Of a stretch of DNA of 62,815 bases, positions 53,234-62,600 are shown one piece after another. A program made the translations under genes and the position numbers. The first letter of the stretch is position 1, and each line of letters begins with the position of its first letter. A model generated the notes under the pieces. It was not told the origin of the DNA and did no database searches. It saw only the letters and a program-made list of their open reading frames with translations. Source of the DNA: Candidatus Omnitrophota bacterium (GTDB lineage Bacteria > Omnitrophota > Omnitrophia > Omnitrophales > Aquincolibacteriaceae); NCBI GenBank assembly GCA_016196565.1, contig JACPXK010000009.1, forward strand, positions 1 to 62,815. Direction: 5' to 3'.

Positions 53234-54356
53234 GGCCGACGCCGCCGGCGTCGAGAATCTCATCCGCGCGATGATTAAAAAACATCGCACGCCTTTTATG
53301 CTCATCCGTAAAAGCATTTTGAAACGCCAGTACCAGCGTTTCCGCAAATGCCTCCCAGAAGTTACTCCTTATTACGCGATCAAGGCCAATCCTTATCCGG
53401 CCATTATCAAAGAATTCATCCGCATGGGAACAGGATTCGATGTGGCCAGCGGCACGGAAATGAAACAGGTGCTGAAACTCGGCGCCACGCCAGGAAAAAT
53501 TATTTTCGCCAATACTATCAAATCCGATGAGGACATTATTCTTGCGCGCAAGCGCCGCGTGCGCCTTATGACCTTTGATAATGAACCGGAGCTTTATAAA
53601 ATTTCCGAGCATTATCCGCGCGCGCATGTGCTGCTACGCATCAAAGTGGAAAACAAAGGAAGTATTGTCGAGCTTTCACTTAAGTTTGGGGCCGATCCGG
53701 ATCAGGCCTTTTATTTATTAAGGAAGGCGCATTCGCTCGGCCTGGTACCGCTGGGCGTGAGTTTTCATGTGGGGTCGCAATCCGCGAATGTGGAAAATTA
53801 TCTGCAGGCGCTTGAAATTACTTCCTCGATTTTCAAGGAATGCAAAGAAAATGGAATTCCTTTGAAGGTTGTGGATATCGGCGGGGGATTTCCCATTCAG
53901 CATTTTGACAATGAAATTGGCATTAACTTCGAACGCATGGCCTCGCAAATCCGTAAACAAATGCATGGCCTCTTTGATAAAAATGTCCGCTTTATCGCCG
54001 AACCCGGTAGATTTTTGGTAGGACCGGCCGGCATTCTGGTGACGCAAGTGATTGGGCGTACTTTTCGCAATAATAAAAATTATTATTATTTGAATGACGG
54101 CGTTTACGCCGATTTTTCCGGCATGGTTTTTGATCATTGTAAATATGAATTCAAAACCATGCGCCGCGGCCAAAAATTCCTGAGTGCTTTGGCCGGCCCG
54201 ACCTGTGATTCCTTTGATACCCTCTCCCTCAATGAAGAAATCCCCGAACTTTATGTCAATGACGTGGTCTATGTCAAAAACATCGCTGCCTATTCCTGCG
54301 CCAGTGCCGTTGCCAATTTCAACGGTTTTTCTCCCGCTAAACTCGTCATGGTGTAA
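53175..54356 (+). CDS. Ornithine/diamino-acid decarboxylase, PLP fold III
   Basis: The protein (393 aa from the ATG at 53175) belongs to the eukaryotic-ODC-like group of fold-III decarboxylases. TPYYAIKANPYPAIIKEF carries the PLP lysine, then GTGFDVASGTEMKQVLKLG, SFHVGSQSAN, VVDIGGGFPIQHFD and FIAEPGRFLVGPAG. GPTCDSFDTL contains the C-D of the partner-subunit site found in ODC and lacks the C-E-S form of LysA. It probably converts ornithine (from the arg operon) to putrescine for homospermidine synthase. The start is uncertain: ATGs at 53127 or 53133 (after AAGGA) would lengthen the overlap with the upstream gene. Confidence 0.85.
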   Translation: MNIRQKNNLPAVNGKPQKSKADAAGVENLIRAMIKKHRTPFMLIRKSILKRQYQRFRKCLPEVTPYYAIKANPYPAIIKEFIRMGTGFDVASGTEMKQVLKLGATPGKIIFANTIKSDEDIILARKRRVRLMTFDNEPELYKISEHYPRAHVLLRIKVENKGSIVELSLKFGADPDQAFYLLRKAHSLGLVPLGVSFHVGSQSANVENYLQALEITSSIFKECKENGIPLKVVDIGGGFPIQHFDNEIGINFERMASQIRKQMHGLFDKNVRFIAEPGRFLVGPAGILVTQVIGRTFRNNKNYYYLNDGVYADFSGMVFDHCKYEFKTMRRGQKFLSALAGPTCDSFDTLSLNEEIPELYVNDVVYVKNIAAYSCASAVANFNGFSPAKLVMV

Positions 54357-54450
54357 GCGCTTTTTGATTATTACGTTCAATCAATTTTGATCATCTCGTA
54401 ACTCTTTCGTCATTTTGCGCCGGTTTTTATCATGTTGAGCGTTGGTCTTC

Positions 54451-54478
54451 TTGACAAGCTCAAAATTTATGTTATTTT
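54451..54478 (+). promoter_or_regulatory. Promoter of the lacI-type gene
   Basis: TTGACA (54451-54456) and TATTTT (54473-54478) are separated by 16 bases. The operator at 54478-54491 overlaps the last base of the -10 box and the expected start point, which fits autorepression. Confidence 0.65.
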
Positions 54479-54491
54479 GTAACCGGTTACA
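54478..54491. promoter_or_regulatory. LacI-family operator, copy 1
   Basis: TGTAACCGGTTACA is a perfect 14-bp palindrome with the central CG typical of LacI-family sites. It sits directly upstream of the regulator's own ATG at 54506. An identical site lies at 55541. Confidence 0.85.
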
Positions 54492-54505
54492 TTCCTGGGG
54501 GAAAA

Positions 54506-55522
54506 ATGACCAATATCCGAGATATCGCGAAAGAAGCCAAGGTTTCGGTGGCGACCGTGTCCCGCTTGTTAGATCCTGAAAAAAATAAACTGGTGCATCC
54601 CGAGACGCGGGAAAAAGTTGAAAAAATTATCCGCAAGCGCCGTTATACGCCCAATCGGACCGCTCAGGCGCTTAGCCGTCAAACGACCAACACCATCGGC
54701 ATGGTCACGGCTTTTTCTTCGGACGTGGTCAAAAGTCCTTACTTTGAAGGGTTGATTGCCGGGATTATCGAAGGAATCGGCCCTCTGTCTTATGATTTGA
54801 AATGGATCATGATTCGAGATGAAGAACGCAACAGCTGTAAGCTACACGACATGCTCCGTAAGCACTCTGTCGACGGCGTGATTTTTTTGACGTGGAGATT
54901 GCTGACAAACCTCGTGGAAGAGATACAGCACCGGATTGATGTCCCCTCTGTCTTGATCAACGATTATGATCCCAAAGTGCATTGCAGTATTGTTTATTGC
55001 GAGAACAAAAGCGGCGTTGCGAAAATTTTTTCTCATTTCATTTCAAAAGGGCACAAAAAAATCGGAATGATTCGCGGGCCGGAATATATTTCGCACGATG
55101 CGCGCGGGCGTTTTCTGGCATTTAAAGCAAGCGCTAAAAAAATGGGCATTCCGCTCAAGGATTCTTTTTTCCGCCAGTGCCACCGGTTTGAAGAAGAGGC
55201 AGGCTATGAAACGATGGCGTCCTGGATCCGGGCAGGCGGCCTTCCGGACGCGATTTTTTGCGCGAACGATGACCTGGCCGCCGGGGCGGTCCGGGCCTTG
55301 CGGGAAAAGAAAATCAAAGTCCCTCAGGATATCGCGATCGCGGGCTATGATGATTCCCAGCGGCATAAAATGTCAATTCCTTTTCTGACTTCCGTCCGCC
55401 AACCGCTGGAAGCCATGGGGCGGGCTTCCGTTGAAACCTTGATAAAATTAATTTCTAAGGAGGCGAAAGGAGCCATCCGGTTGAAGTTCGAGCCGGAGTT
55501 AATCGTACGGGATTCTGCATAA
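54506..55522 (+). CDS. LacI-family transcriptional regulator
   Basis: The 338-residue protein opens with the LacI HTH and hinge (MTNIRDIAKEAKVSVATVSR, then RYTPNRTAQALSRQTTNTIG). The periplasmic-binding-like ligand domain follows, with SPYFEGLIAGIIEGI, GVAKIFSHFISKGHKKIGMI, PDAIFCANDDLAAGAVRAL and VPQDIAIAGYDDS. The ATG follows GGGGG. It most likely binds both TGTAACCGGTTACA sites, one in its own promoter and one before the next operon, and is released by a sugar ligand, probably a product of the glycan-active enzyme encoded at 55866. Confidence 0.93.
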   Translation: MTNIRDIAKEAKVSVATVSRLLDPEKNKLVHPETREKVEKIIRKRRYTPNRTAQALSRQTTNTIGMVTAFSSDVVKSPYFEGLIAGIIEGIGPLSYDLKWIMIRDEERNSCKLHDMLRKHSVDGVIFLTWRLLTNLVEEIQHRIDVPSVLINDYDPKVHCSIVYCENKSGVAKIFSHFISKGHKKIGMIRGPEYISHDARGRFLAFKASAKKMGIPLKDSFFRQCHRFEEEAGYETMASWIRAGGLPDAIFCANDDLAAGAVRALREKKIKVPQDIAIAGYDDSQRHKMSIPFLTSVRQPLEAMGRASVETLIKLISKEAKGAIRLKFEPELIVRDSA

Positions 55523-55540
55523 AATTTTTTCACTAAAAAA

Positions 55541-55554
55541 TGTAACCGGTTACA
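55541..55554. promoter_or_regulatory. LacI-family operator, copy 2
   Basis: Identical to the site at 54478. It lies 18 bases after the regulator's stop and 19 bases before the start at 55574, so it would control the small gene and the glycoside-hydrolase-like gene. No clear -35/-10 pair is visible around it. Confidence 0.85.
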
Positions 55555-55573
55555 AAAAAGGGGGTATCTCAAC

Positions 55574-55831
55574 ATGATTATGAAGGATTTGAAAGATTTT
55601 TTGGCGCGGCGCATCAACAGTGAGGGGTGGAATCAGGTGGCCGTTAATTCGGAAATTCTCGACCAAGTTTTTCCGGCTGTTCCGGCGGTGGAAGCAGAAA
55701 GCCGAGAAGTTACCGCGTATCAAGTTAACGGAACCATGGTATTCGTAAGCAAAGGCGGGTTGACAAAACCTAGCCGGGTTATTTTTGTCGACCTCCTAAG
55801 TGGCGAGTCTTTTTTGCAGGAAGTCGAGTAA
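55574..55831 (+). CDS. Hypothetical protein in the LacI-controlled unit (85 aa)
   Basis: No family recognised. The 85-residue acidic protein is a short alpha/beta sequence (KDLKDFLARRINSEGW, then TAYQVNGTMVFVSKGG and RVIFVDLLSGESF) with no signal peptide or cysteines. A GGGGGTA stretch precedes the ATG; a second ATG lies two codons later. Its place directly behind the operator and before the hydrolase gene suggests it is co-expressed with them. Confidence 0.6.
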   Translation: MIMKDLKDFLARRINSEGWNQVAVNSEILDQVFPAVPAVEAESREVTAYQVNGTMVFVSKGGLTKPSRVIFVDLLSGESFLQEVE

Positions 55832-55865
55832 TCCTAGGGGAATCGTCAACCGCAAAGGAAATAGC

Positions 55866-57764
55866 ATGCTAAGCCGAAAATTTTTGCTTCTATTTTCTTT
55901 CTTTTTGATAGGGATTGTCCCTATGAAAGCTGTAGCCTACGAGTTTTTAAAAGAAGAACATGCTTTAACGCGGGAAGATATCGAATACCTCAAACGTATC
56001 GAAAAGGCCACCTTTCTTGGAGTCGAAAAACTTTTTGATCCGGCTACCGGCCTTCCGGTAGATATTGCTTCTATCGCTCAAGGAAACGTTTTGATTCTTC
56101 CCGAAAATACTTATTACAGCAAAACTTCGCCCACCAATATCGGACTTGGTTTTCTTTATTTAATACTGGCAAAAGAGAGGAGACATTGGCCGGAATCGCA
56201 AGCTTATGAGTATGCCCTTCGAATGATGAATACTTTGGAGAAGTTGGAAACGCATGAGGGTTTTCTTTATAACTGGTATTATTTGTCGGGAAAAGAAGGA
56301 ACGATCCCACAAGTTACCCTCGACCGTTTTGTTTCTTCGCTGGATAACGGCGATCTGGATGTTTGTTTGATGGCCGCCGCAGGGGCTTTTCCACAAACGG
56401 AACTTTCCGAAAGAATCGATCGATTTCTCAAAAATAAAAATTATGATTTTTTCTTTAACAAGAATCCTAATCAACCCAATAATGGCATGATTAATACCGG
56501 TTACGATGCTGAAAAGAAAATCTATCAGGGTGCAGATTATGCCATTTTAAATACCGAAGGCAGAATGACGGTTTTGGAAGCTATTCTTAAAGACAATATC
56601 CCTGAAACTGCATGGAAAAAACAAACGAGACTTGTCCGTACTTACACGACATTGGAAAATGAAATCATCGCTGTAGTTGCACCGTGGGGTGGAAGCCTTT
56701 ATGAGACCTTATTTGCGGATGAAATTCTTGGCGGCGATAGAATTGCCCCCAAGGCTTTCCGGCAAAACGCCCTTCATATGATTCGAATTCATCAAGATAA
56801 AGGTAAAAGAATTTCTGAGAGCGGCATTTGGGGATTTTCAAATGGGGAAGTGCCCGGAGAAAACCGGTATGAAATGGCAGGAGTTCCAGAAATTGCTTAT
56901 AACCGTTTTCCGGGAGAATTTGTTACGATTTATTCTTCTTTTCTTTCTCTTCGTTATCATCCCAAAGCGGTCGCCAATAATTTGCGGCGTATTGAAGAGT
57001 TGAACCCGCAGGCTTTTGACCCTGCTTATGGTTTTACGGACTCTATCGCCCCGAAAACCGGTATTATCAATCGGAATATTTTAGCCTTAGATAAGGGAAT
57101 AGAACTGCTTTGTATTGCCAATTTTATGAATTCTCTGGAAGGAAAAAAAAAGATCCCGGATTTCTTTTGGGAATATGCAAAATCAAAAGGATGGGAAAGC
57201 GAGGGAAAGACCTTGATTCAAGAAGAAGAAAACCACCCTTCGTTTCACGCGATCATAAACCCGCAAAGTTACAATATCCGTCCTGAAAAACAGGGCCTTC
57301 CATCTTTGGATTTAATAGAAATGCGTCAGGACGCGGGAGTTTTTTATGAACCGGACCGCGCCAAGGTTTCTGTTGCATGGCTGAATTCCGACGAAAAGAA
57401 AGCCATCATCCAGATGCAATATGATGTCAGCCAGCGTTATACTTATGCGGGAATGTTCATTCATTATGATGATCTTGATATTTCGGATTATCACTCGCTC
57501 TCCCTTCAGGTCAAAGGTGATGAAGTTCATGGGTATCCGGAAACCTTAAAAGTTGAATTGAAATGGCGAGGAAACTATGTACAATTCGAGCATGTGCCTT
57601 TAAAATCGATAGGAACCGAAATAAAAATTCCGTTGTTTGGAAATAATCAAAAGATAGACGAAATAGCGTTAGTGATCGAAAATGCTGCCGCCGGTAAAAA
57701 TAAAAAGGGAAAAATCTTTATAGAATCCCTGTCTCTTCAATCTGGGGCCGATTTGCAAGGATGA
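55866..57764 (+). CDS. Secreted glucan hydrolase-like protein (glucoamylase/GH144/DUF3131 group) with C-terminal carbohydrate-binding-like domain
   Basis: The ATG at 55866 follows AAAGGA and opens a signal peptide (LLLFSFFLIGIVPMKAVAYE); a longer frame from 55800 overlaps the previous gene. The 632-residue protein has an (alpha/alpha)-barrel pattern: YYSKTSPTNIGLGFLYLILA, EGFLYNWYYLSG, FVSSLDNGDLDVCLMAAAG, VVAPWGGSLYETLFADEI and GIWGFSNGEVPG, as in bacterial glucoamylase/beta-1,2-glucanase-like families. Residues about 480-625 (VFYEPDRAKVSVAWLNS to KGKIFIESLSLQS) form a jelly-roll like CBM11-type domains. It is controlled by the LacI site upstream. The substrate is unproven. Confidence 0.75.
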   Translation: MLSRKFLLLFSFFLIGIVPMKAVAYEFLKEEHALTREDIEYLKRIEKATFLGVEKLFDPATGLPVDIASIAQGNVLILPENTYYSKTSPTNIGLGFLYLILAKERRHWPESQAYEYALRMMNTLEKLETHEGFLYNWYYLSGKEGTIPQVTLDRFVSSLDNGDLDVCLMAAAGAFPQTELSERIDRFLKNKNYDFFFNKNPNQPNNGMINTGYDAEKKIYQGADYAILNTEGRMTVLEAILKDNIPETAWKKQTRLVRTYTTLENEIIAVVAPWGGSLYETLFADEILGGDRIAPKAFRQNALHMIRIHQDKGKRISESGIWGFSNGEVPGENRYEMAGVPEIAYNRFPGEFVTIYSSFLSLRYHPKAVANNLRRIEELNPQAFDPAYGFTDSIAPKTGIINRNILALDKGIELLCIANFMNSLEGKKKIPDFFWEYAKSKGWESEGKTLIQEEENHPSFHAIINPQSYNIRPEKQGLPSLDLIEMRQDAGVFYEPDRAKVSVAWLNSDEKKAIIQMQYDVSQRYTYAGMFIHYDDLDISDYHSLSLQVKGDEVHGYPETLKVELKWRGNYVQFEHVPLKSIGTEIKIPLFGNNQKIDEIALVIENAAAGKNKKGKIFIESLSLQSGADLQG

Positions 57765-58087
57765 AACCAAAGTATAAAAAAATGCTCGAAGGCATGCGGA
57801 AGAAGGCGAAAAAGGCCTCGAAAAAACGCGCCGAAAAATGGTTTGTTTATATCCTTGGCTGCAGGGACCAATCCCTTTATACGGGAATTACCAATGATTT
57901 GGAACGCCGCTTCAAAACCCACTCGGAAGGCAAAGGGGCGCGTTACACCCGAACCCGGCTGCCGCTTGAAATGGTTTATCAAGAAACCTGCCGTAATCGA
58001 ACCGAAGCGCTTATCCGCGAATGTGCGGTGAAGGCCCTGCCCAAAGCCAAGAAAATCAATTTGATCGAGCAATTTAAATCGAAATGA
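57761..58087 (+). CDS. GIY-YIG nuclease-domain protein
   Basis: The 108-residue protein has a basic N-terminal extension, then the single GIY-YIG domain of the UPF0213/YhbQ type: WFVYILGCRDQSLYTGITND (the VYIL and YTGIT form of GIY/YIG), LERRFKTHSEGKGARYTRTR with the active-site arginine, and LPLEMVYQE with the metal glutamate further on in RTEALIREC. Small proteins of this type act on DNA ends or are of unknown role. It overlaps both neighbours by ATGA. Confidence 0.88.
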   Translation: MKPKYKKMLEGMRKKAKKASKKRAEKWFVYILGCRDQSLYTGITNDLERRFKTHSEGKGARYTRTRLPLEMVYQETCRNRTEALIRECAVKALPKAKKINLIEQFKSK

Positions 58088-58557
58088 AATCATTACCCGT
58101 TAAGGATTTAGATTTTTTGGCCAAACAAACGCGCCTGATTCTTTCCAGTTACCGGCATTGGACGGGCAAAAGCTTATGGCCGGAAAATAAAACGGATGAA
58201 ATTTTGGCCCGCGAAGTTTTTTTCGCGCCTTTTGTGATTGCTTCGGCAGGGACCGAGCCAGATCCCATCCTTAATTACGGCAATCAAAAGGCCCTTGATC
58301 TTTGGGAAATGGATTGGGATACTTTCACCCGTACGCCCGGCAAACAAACCGCCGAACCGGTCGAGCGCGGCGAGCGTGCGAAATTTCTTGAGACCGTGAA
58401 AAAGCAGGGCTATATTCAAGATTATCGCGGCATTAGAATTACAAGTACGGGGCGGCGCTTTGAAATTCAGAATGCCACGGTTTGGAATTTGATCGATGAA
58501 AAAGGCCGGTATGCCGGCCAAGCCGTGACTTTTACGGAGGTTAAGCGAGTATCATGA
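58084..58557 (+). CDS. MEKHLA domain protein
   Basis: The 157-residue protein is a PAS-related MEKHLA domain on its own: RLILSSYRHWTGKSLWPENK, FFAPFVIASAGTEPDPILNY, GNQKALDLWEMDWDTFTRTP and IQDYRGIRITSTGRRFEIQN. MEKHLA domains occur in plant HD-Zip III factors and as free bacterial proteins, where they may sense light, redox state or a small ligand. It lies between a GIY-YIG gene and an iron-transporter-like gene, each with ATGA overlaps. Confidence 0.85.
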   Translation: MKSLPVKDLDFLAKQTRLILSSYRHWTGKSLWPENKTDEILAREVFFAPFVIASAGTEPDPILNYGNQKALDLWEMDWDTFTRTPGKQTAEPVERGERAKFLETVKKQGYIQDYRGIRITSTGRRFEIQNATVWNLIDEKGRYAGQAVTFTEVKRVS

Positions 58558-59669
58558 AAGATTTAGAAAGGTATCAAAATAATTGGCAGGGCGAAATGGA
58601 TGGGGCGGCGCTTTATCAAGAACTCTCAAAGGCTGAAAAAAATCCCAAACTTTCCCAGGTCTATGCCAATCTCGCTGCCGTGGAACTGCGTCACGCTAAA
58701 TTTTGGGAAAGTAAAATCACGGAAGCCGGAGGGAAAATCCCTCAAAAGAAAATAAGTTTGCGCACCCGGCTTCTCGGATTTTTTGCCCGCCGGTTCGGTC
58801 CGGAATTCGTGCTGCCGGCAGTCAATGCCCTTGAAGCGGCCGACACCACGGCTTACGATCATCAGGAGGAATCCAAAAATACATCCCTTCCGCGCGATGA
58901 ACGTTCTCATGCCCGTATTATTCAGGCTTTGGCGCGGGAACGTCACGGCATAAAAGGTGAAACTCTCGCCAAGCTCGAAGGCCGTCATCGGGGTGTGGGC
59001 GGCAATGCGCTGCGCGCCGCGATTTTGGGTGCCAATGACGGTCTTGTTTCCAATTTAAGTTTGATCATGGGAATTGCCGGGGCTCAATTTTCCAATCTTC
59101 AAGTGTTTGTAGCAGGTCTGGCCGGAATTTTGGCGGGGGCCTGTTCCATGGCCATGGGAGAATGGCTTTCGGTTCAAAGTTCGCGGGAACTTTATGAGAA
59201 GCAAATTGCCATCGAAGCGGAAGAATTGCGTGAAGCTCCGGAAGAAGAAGCTAAGGAGCTCGCACTTATTTATGAAGCCAAGGGAATTTCCCGCGAAGAA
59301 GCCGAACGGCTCGCTAATCAAGTGATGAAAGACAGGGAAAAGGCGCTTGATACCTTGACGCGTGAAGAACTCGGCATTGATCCCAACACTTTAGGCGGAT
59401 CCGCCTGGGAAGCCGCCGGAACATCTTTTACCCTTTTCGCTTTAGGCGCGGTCATTCCTGTGATTCCGTTATTCTTTTTTGAAGGGCCCTCCGCGATCCC
59501 GGCTTGTTTGATCGCAAGTTCACTCGGACTTTTTCTGATCGGAAGCCTTACCTCGCTTTTCACCGGCCGCAGTTTTATTTTCTCCGGGTCCCGCCAGCTT
59601 GCCATCGGCCTTGCCGCCGCTGCCGTTACTTTTCTCATCGGCCGCTGGATCGGTGTTTCTCTTTCTTGA
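58554..59669 (+). CDS. Rubrerythrin-VIT1/CCC1 fusion (MbfA-like iron exporter)
   Basis: Residues 1-140 form a ferritin-like domain with metal-binding patterns (GAALYQELSKAE, AAVELRHAKFWE with E-x-x-H, DERSHARIIQALARERHG). Residues about 145-371 form a VIT1/CCC1 transporter: ALRAAILGANDGLVSNLSLI, AGACSMAMGEWLSVQSSREL and three further membrane helices to the C-terminus. This architecture matches MbfA, which exports iron and protects against peroxide. The 371-residue length fits. It ends the overlapping chain that begins at 55866 and may act with the ferritin-like small genes at 17421-17930. Confidence 0.9.
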   Translation: MKDLERYQNNWQGEMDGAALYQELSKAEKNPKLSQVYANLAAVELRHAKFWESKITEAGGKIPQKKISLRTRLLGFFARRFGPEFVLPAVNALEAADTTAYDHQEESKNTSLPRDERSHARIIQALARERHGIKGETLAKLEGRHRGVGGNALRAAILGANDGLVSNLSLIMGIAGAQFSNLQVFVAGLAGILAGACSMAMGEWLSVQSSRELYEKQIAIEAEELREAPEEEAKELALIYEAKGISREEAERLANQVMKDREKALDTLTREELGIDPNTLGGSAWEAAGTSFTLFALGAVIPVIPLFFFEGPSAIPACLIASSLGLFLIGSLTSLFTGRSFIFSGSRQLAIGLAAAAVTFLIGRWIGVSLS

Positions 59670-59686
59670 TTTTTTGGGGTTGCTTT

Positions 59687-62600
59687 TTAGAGGGAGTTCA
59701 CAAATGCTTGAGGGGTGAAGGTGTAATAATTGGAATTAATCAACTGGATGAGTTTTTTTAGAGTGCCAACCGGTATTCCCGTAGAATAATTTGCGGCAGA
59801 AAGTACTGCTCCATATTTGGTGTTAAACTTGTTAAGTTTTGCAGGATTAGCGAGAAGAAGTTTAATCGTAGCGTCTGCTTTTTTGACCGATTCAACGAAT
59901 ACCCCGGGAAATGTAATTCCGTAGTTCGCGGCGACCTCCATCAATAAATATCCCTTCGCTAAATTATTCGTCCCCAGTTTGTAAAGATTATTAAGCGCGG
60001 CCATTGCGGCCCCATCTTTTTTGAGGAGCAGATTGATAGAATAGGCCATGGAAATTTGACTGCGCAGATTGGCCGGCACGTATCCGGGCATACTGACCAG
60101 TTTTAACAAGATCGTCCCGCCGGAAATTGCGTTTTTGTTAGGGGCGCCATTCCAAGAAAAAATCTCCTGAAACACATCGTTGATTTTGGCCGTGGGAAAA
60201 TAGGCGGTATGAAATTCACCCGCTTTTTTCAAGGCCGTAAGAAACTCTCCTAGATTGAATGAAGGCGTGTTTGCGATATATTCAAACAAAACCCTTTGCG
60301 AGGAATCGTCAAAAACATAAATCTTTCCCGGCTTCCAACGCTCATCGAACAAAGCGCCGAAGTATTTCACAAGATTGGGGTCACCCTTGATGATGATTGC
60401 CAGACTTGTTTTTGCGGCAACGTTTTTTGCTGCCGTATAAAGAAGGGCGCGATCTTTATCGGTTAAGGGGCCGGTTGTGGTAATAGAACCATTGATGCCA
60501 AAAAAAGCAGGCCCGCGTGAGGGATCAGTTTTTATCGTGTTATAAATCGTGGCCATGCCGTGAATTATGTTGAGCCATCCAGTGATTGCTTGGATACTGG
60601 TTTGAGAATTAATAGCCGAAGGCAATTCTGATTTAAATGTCTCATAAGCATTGAATAAAATTTGCCGGTCCTGATCGCTGAGGAATGCTCCTGTGAATTC
60701 CGTTCCCCGCGGCAGATTGGTCCCAAAAATCATATCGAAAAATCGAAATCCTGTGGGGTAATTCAACCCATTTTGCATGTCCCGGGCCTGCGTATAGATT
60801 TGAGTAATGACAGGAAGATTTTTTAAAAGATAAGCTTCGTTATAGCCGGGTTGGCTGACGGCTTTCAACGCGAGATCTTTAGAGATGAGATGTAATCTAC
60901 CGGAAGGGCGGGTGCCGTAAAAAGTTTCAAAGTCCTTGATTAATGTAATATTACCAAGCTTCGCACGAAGCGAGAGGGCTTTTTGAAGGTTGTCAAGATG
61001 AGCTGCTTGATTGTATCCAAGTTTATTCGTGATTTGATTTAAAAAATCCCGCAAGAGAATATATTGACCCGGATTGTTATCATTTCTCGCCCCTGCTTGT
61101 GGAATAAACACATACCCTTGGTAAAATTCATTAAACGTGTTACGAGCACTGTTGTTGCTTTGGAGAAAATCGTATAGAACGATGGACTTAATATTAAAAC
61201 CGGCTTGAATACTGATATTGGCATCATTGATCGATTGCCTAGGAGGAAGCGGCGCCGAAGGCGGCGGGGGGACTGTTTTGAATACCGAAATAGAAGATAG
61301 GGTCAAATTTCCTGCGGCATCCTTGGACCGTACACGGTAGTAATAAGCCGTTAGACGATTCAATCCGGAAAGTGTCGCGCTATGTTGTGTTACCAATTTT
61401 TCATTTATCGGGGACAATTGGGAGTCTTCCATTTCGGGATTTATCGCATATTCCACTTGAGTATCTGAAGCCTCATCGGTTGTCCATGTGATCTTTGCCC
61501 CATCGGCCGCCGAGACTAATTGAATATTCGAAATTGACGGTGGTTTTGTGTCCGGAGCTGGAAGAGGGGAAAAAGTGCTTACCTCGGAAATTGTCAAGTT
61601 TCCTGACTGGTCTTTGGACCGGATCCGGTAATAATATGGCGTACCGATATTCAATCCCGAAACGGTCACGCTATGCTGCGCCGTCAATGAGGAGTTCAGC
61701 GGTGAAAACAGAGAGTTCCGCATGCTTTTATCAGTCGAATACTCCACTTGAGTATCGGAGAGTTCATTCGTTGTCCAAGAAATGTTTACCCCGCCAACGA
61801 GGGCCGTTACTTTTATGTTTGATAGGGCCGGCGGCGTCGTATCCGGAAGAGGACGAGTGGTAAAAAAGTTCACGGCAGAAACGATCACATTTCCGGCCTG
61901 ATCTTTAGACCTAACGCGGTAATAATATTGTGTGTCTGGATTTAATTGGGAAAGCGTTACGCTATGCTGCGTTACCATGGCACTATTCAGTGGGGAAGAC
62001 TGAAAACCCGACATGCCGCCATTGGTCGCATATTCCACTTGGGTGTCTGAAGCCTCATCGGTTGTCCATGTGATGGTTGCCGTACTGGGGGCCGCAGTGA
62101 CCGAAATGTTCGAAACAATCGGGGCTGTTGTGTCGGGAAGAGGAAGGGTCGTGAAAGATTTCACCTCAGAAATTTTCACATTTCCTTTGAGATCTGATGA
62201 TTTTACACGGTAATAATAGACAGTATTGGCTTTCAACCCCGTGGCCATCACACTGTGAAAGCGCACTATGCTGTCGTTCGAGAATAAATATTGGGGCTGG
62301 GACATATCGCTATGAATCGAATATTCTACTTGGCCGTTTGAAAGGACGTCGGTGGTCCACCGAATGAGTGCTGAGTCGGATGATGGAACGGCCTGAATAT
62401 TGGTCAGATTCAAAGAAGAGGGTGCGATTGAGGGAACTGCGGTTTTGGCCAGAACCCCTATTTCCCTGGCTGAAAGTTCCCGGTTATAAATCTCTACTCC
62501 GTTGATTCTTCCTTTCAGATAATGTCCGTTGCCGTCCATAATTGCTTCGTCATGAAATCTCGTCGCGTTATTCATCCCGCCAATTCCGATCAAGGCAGCA

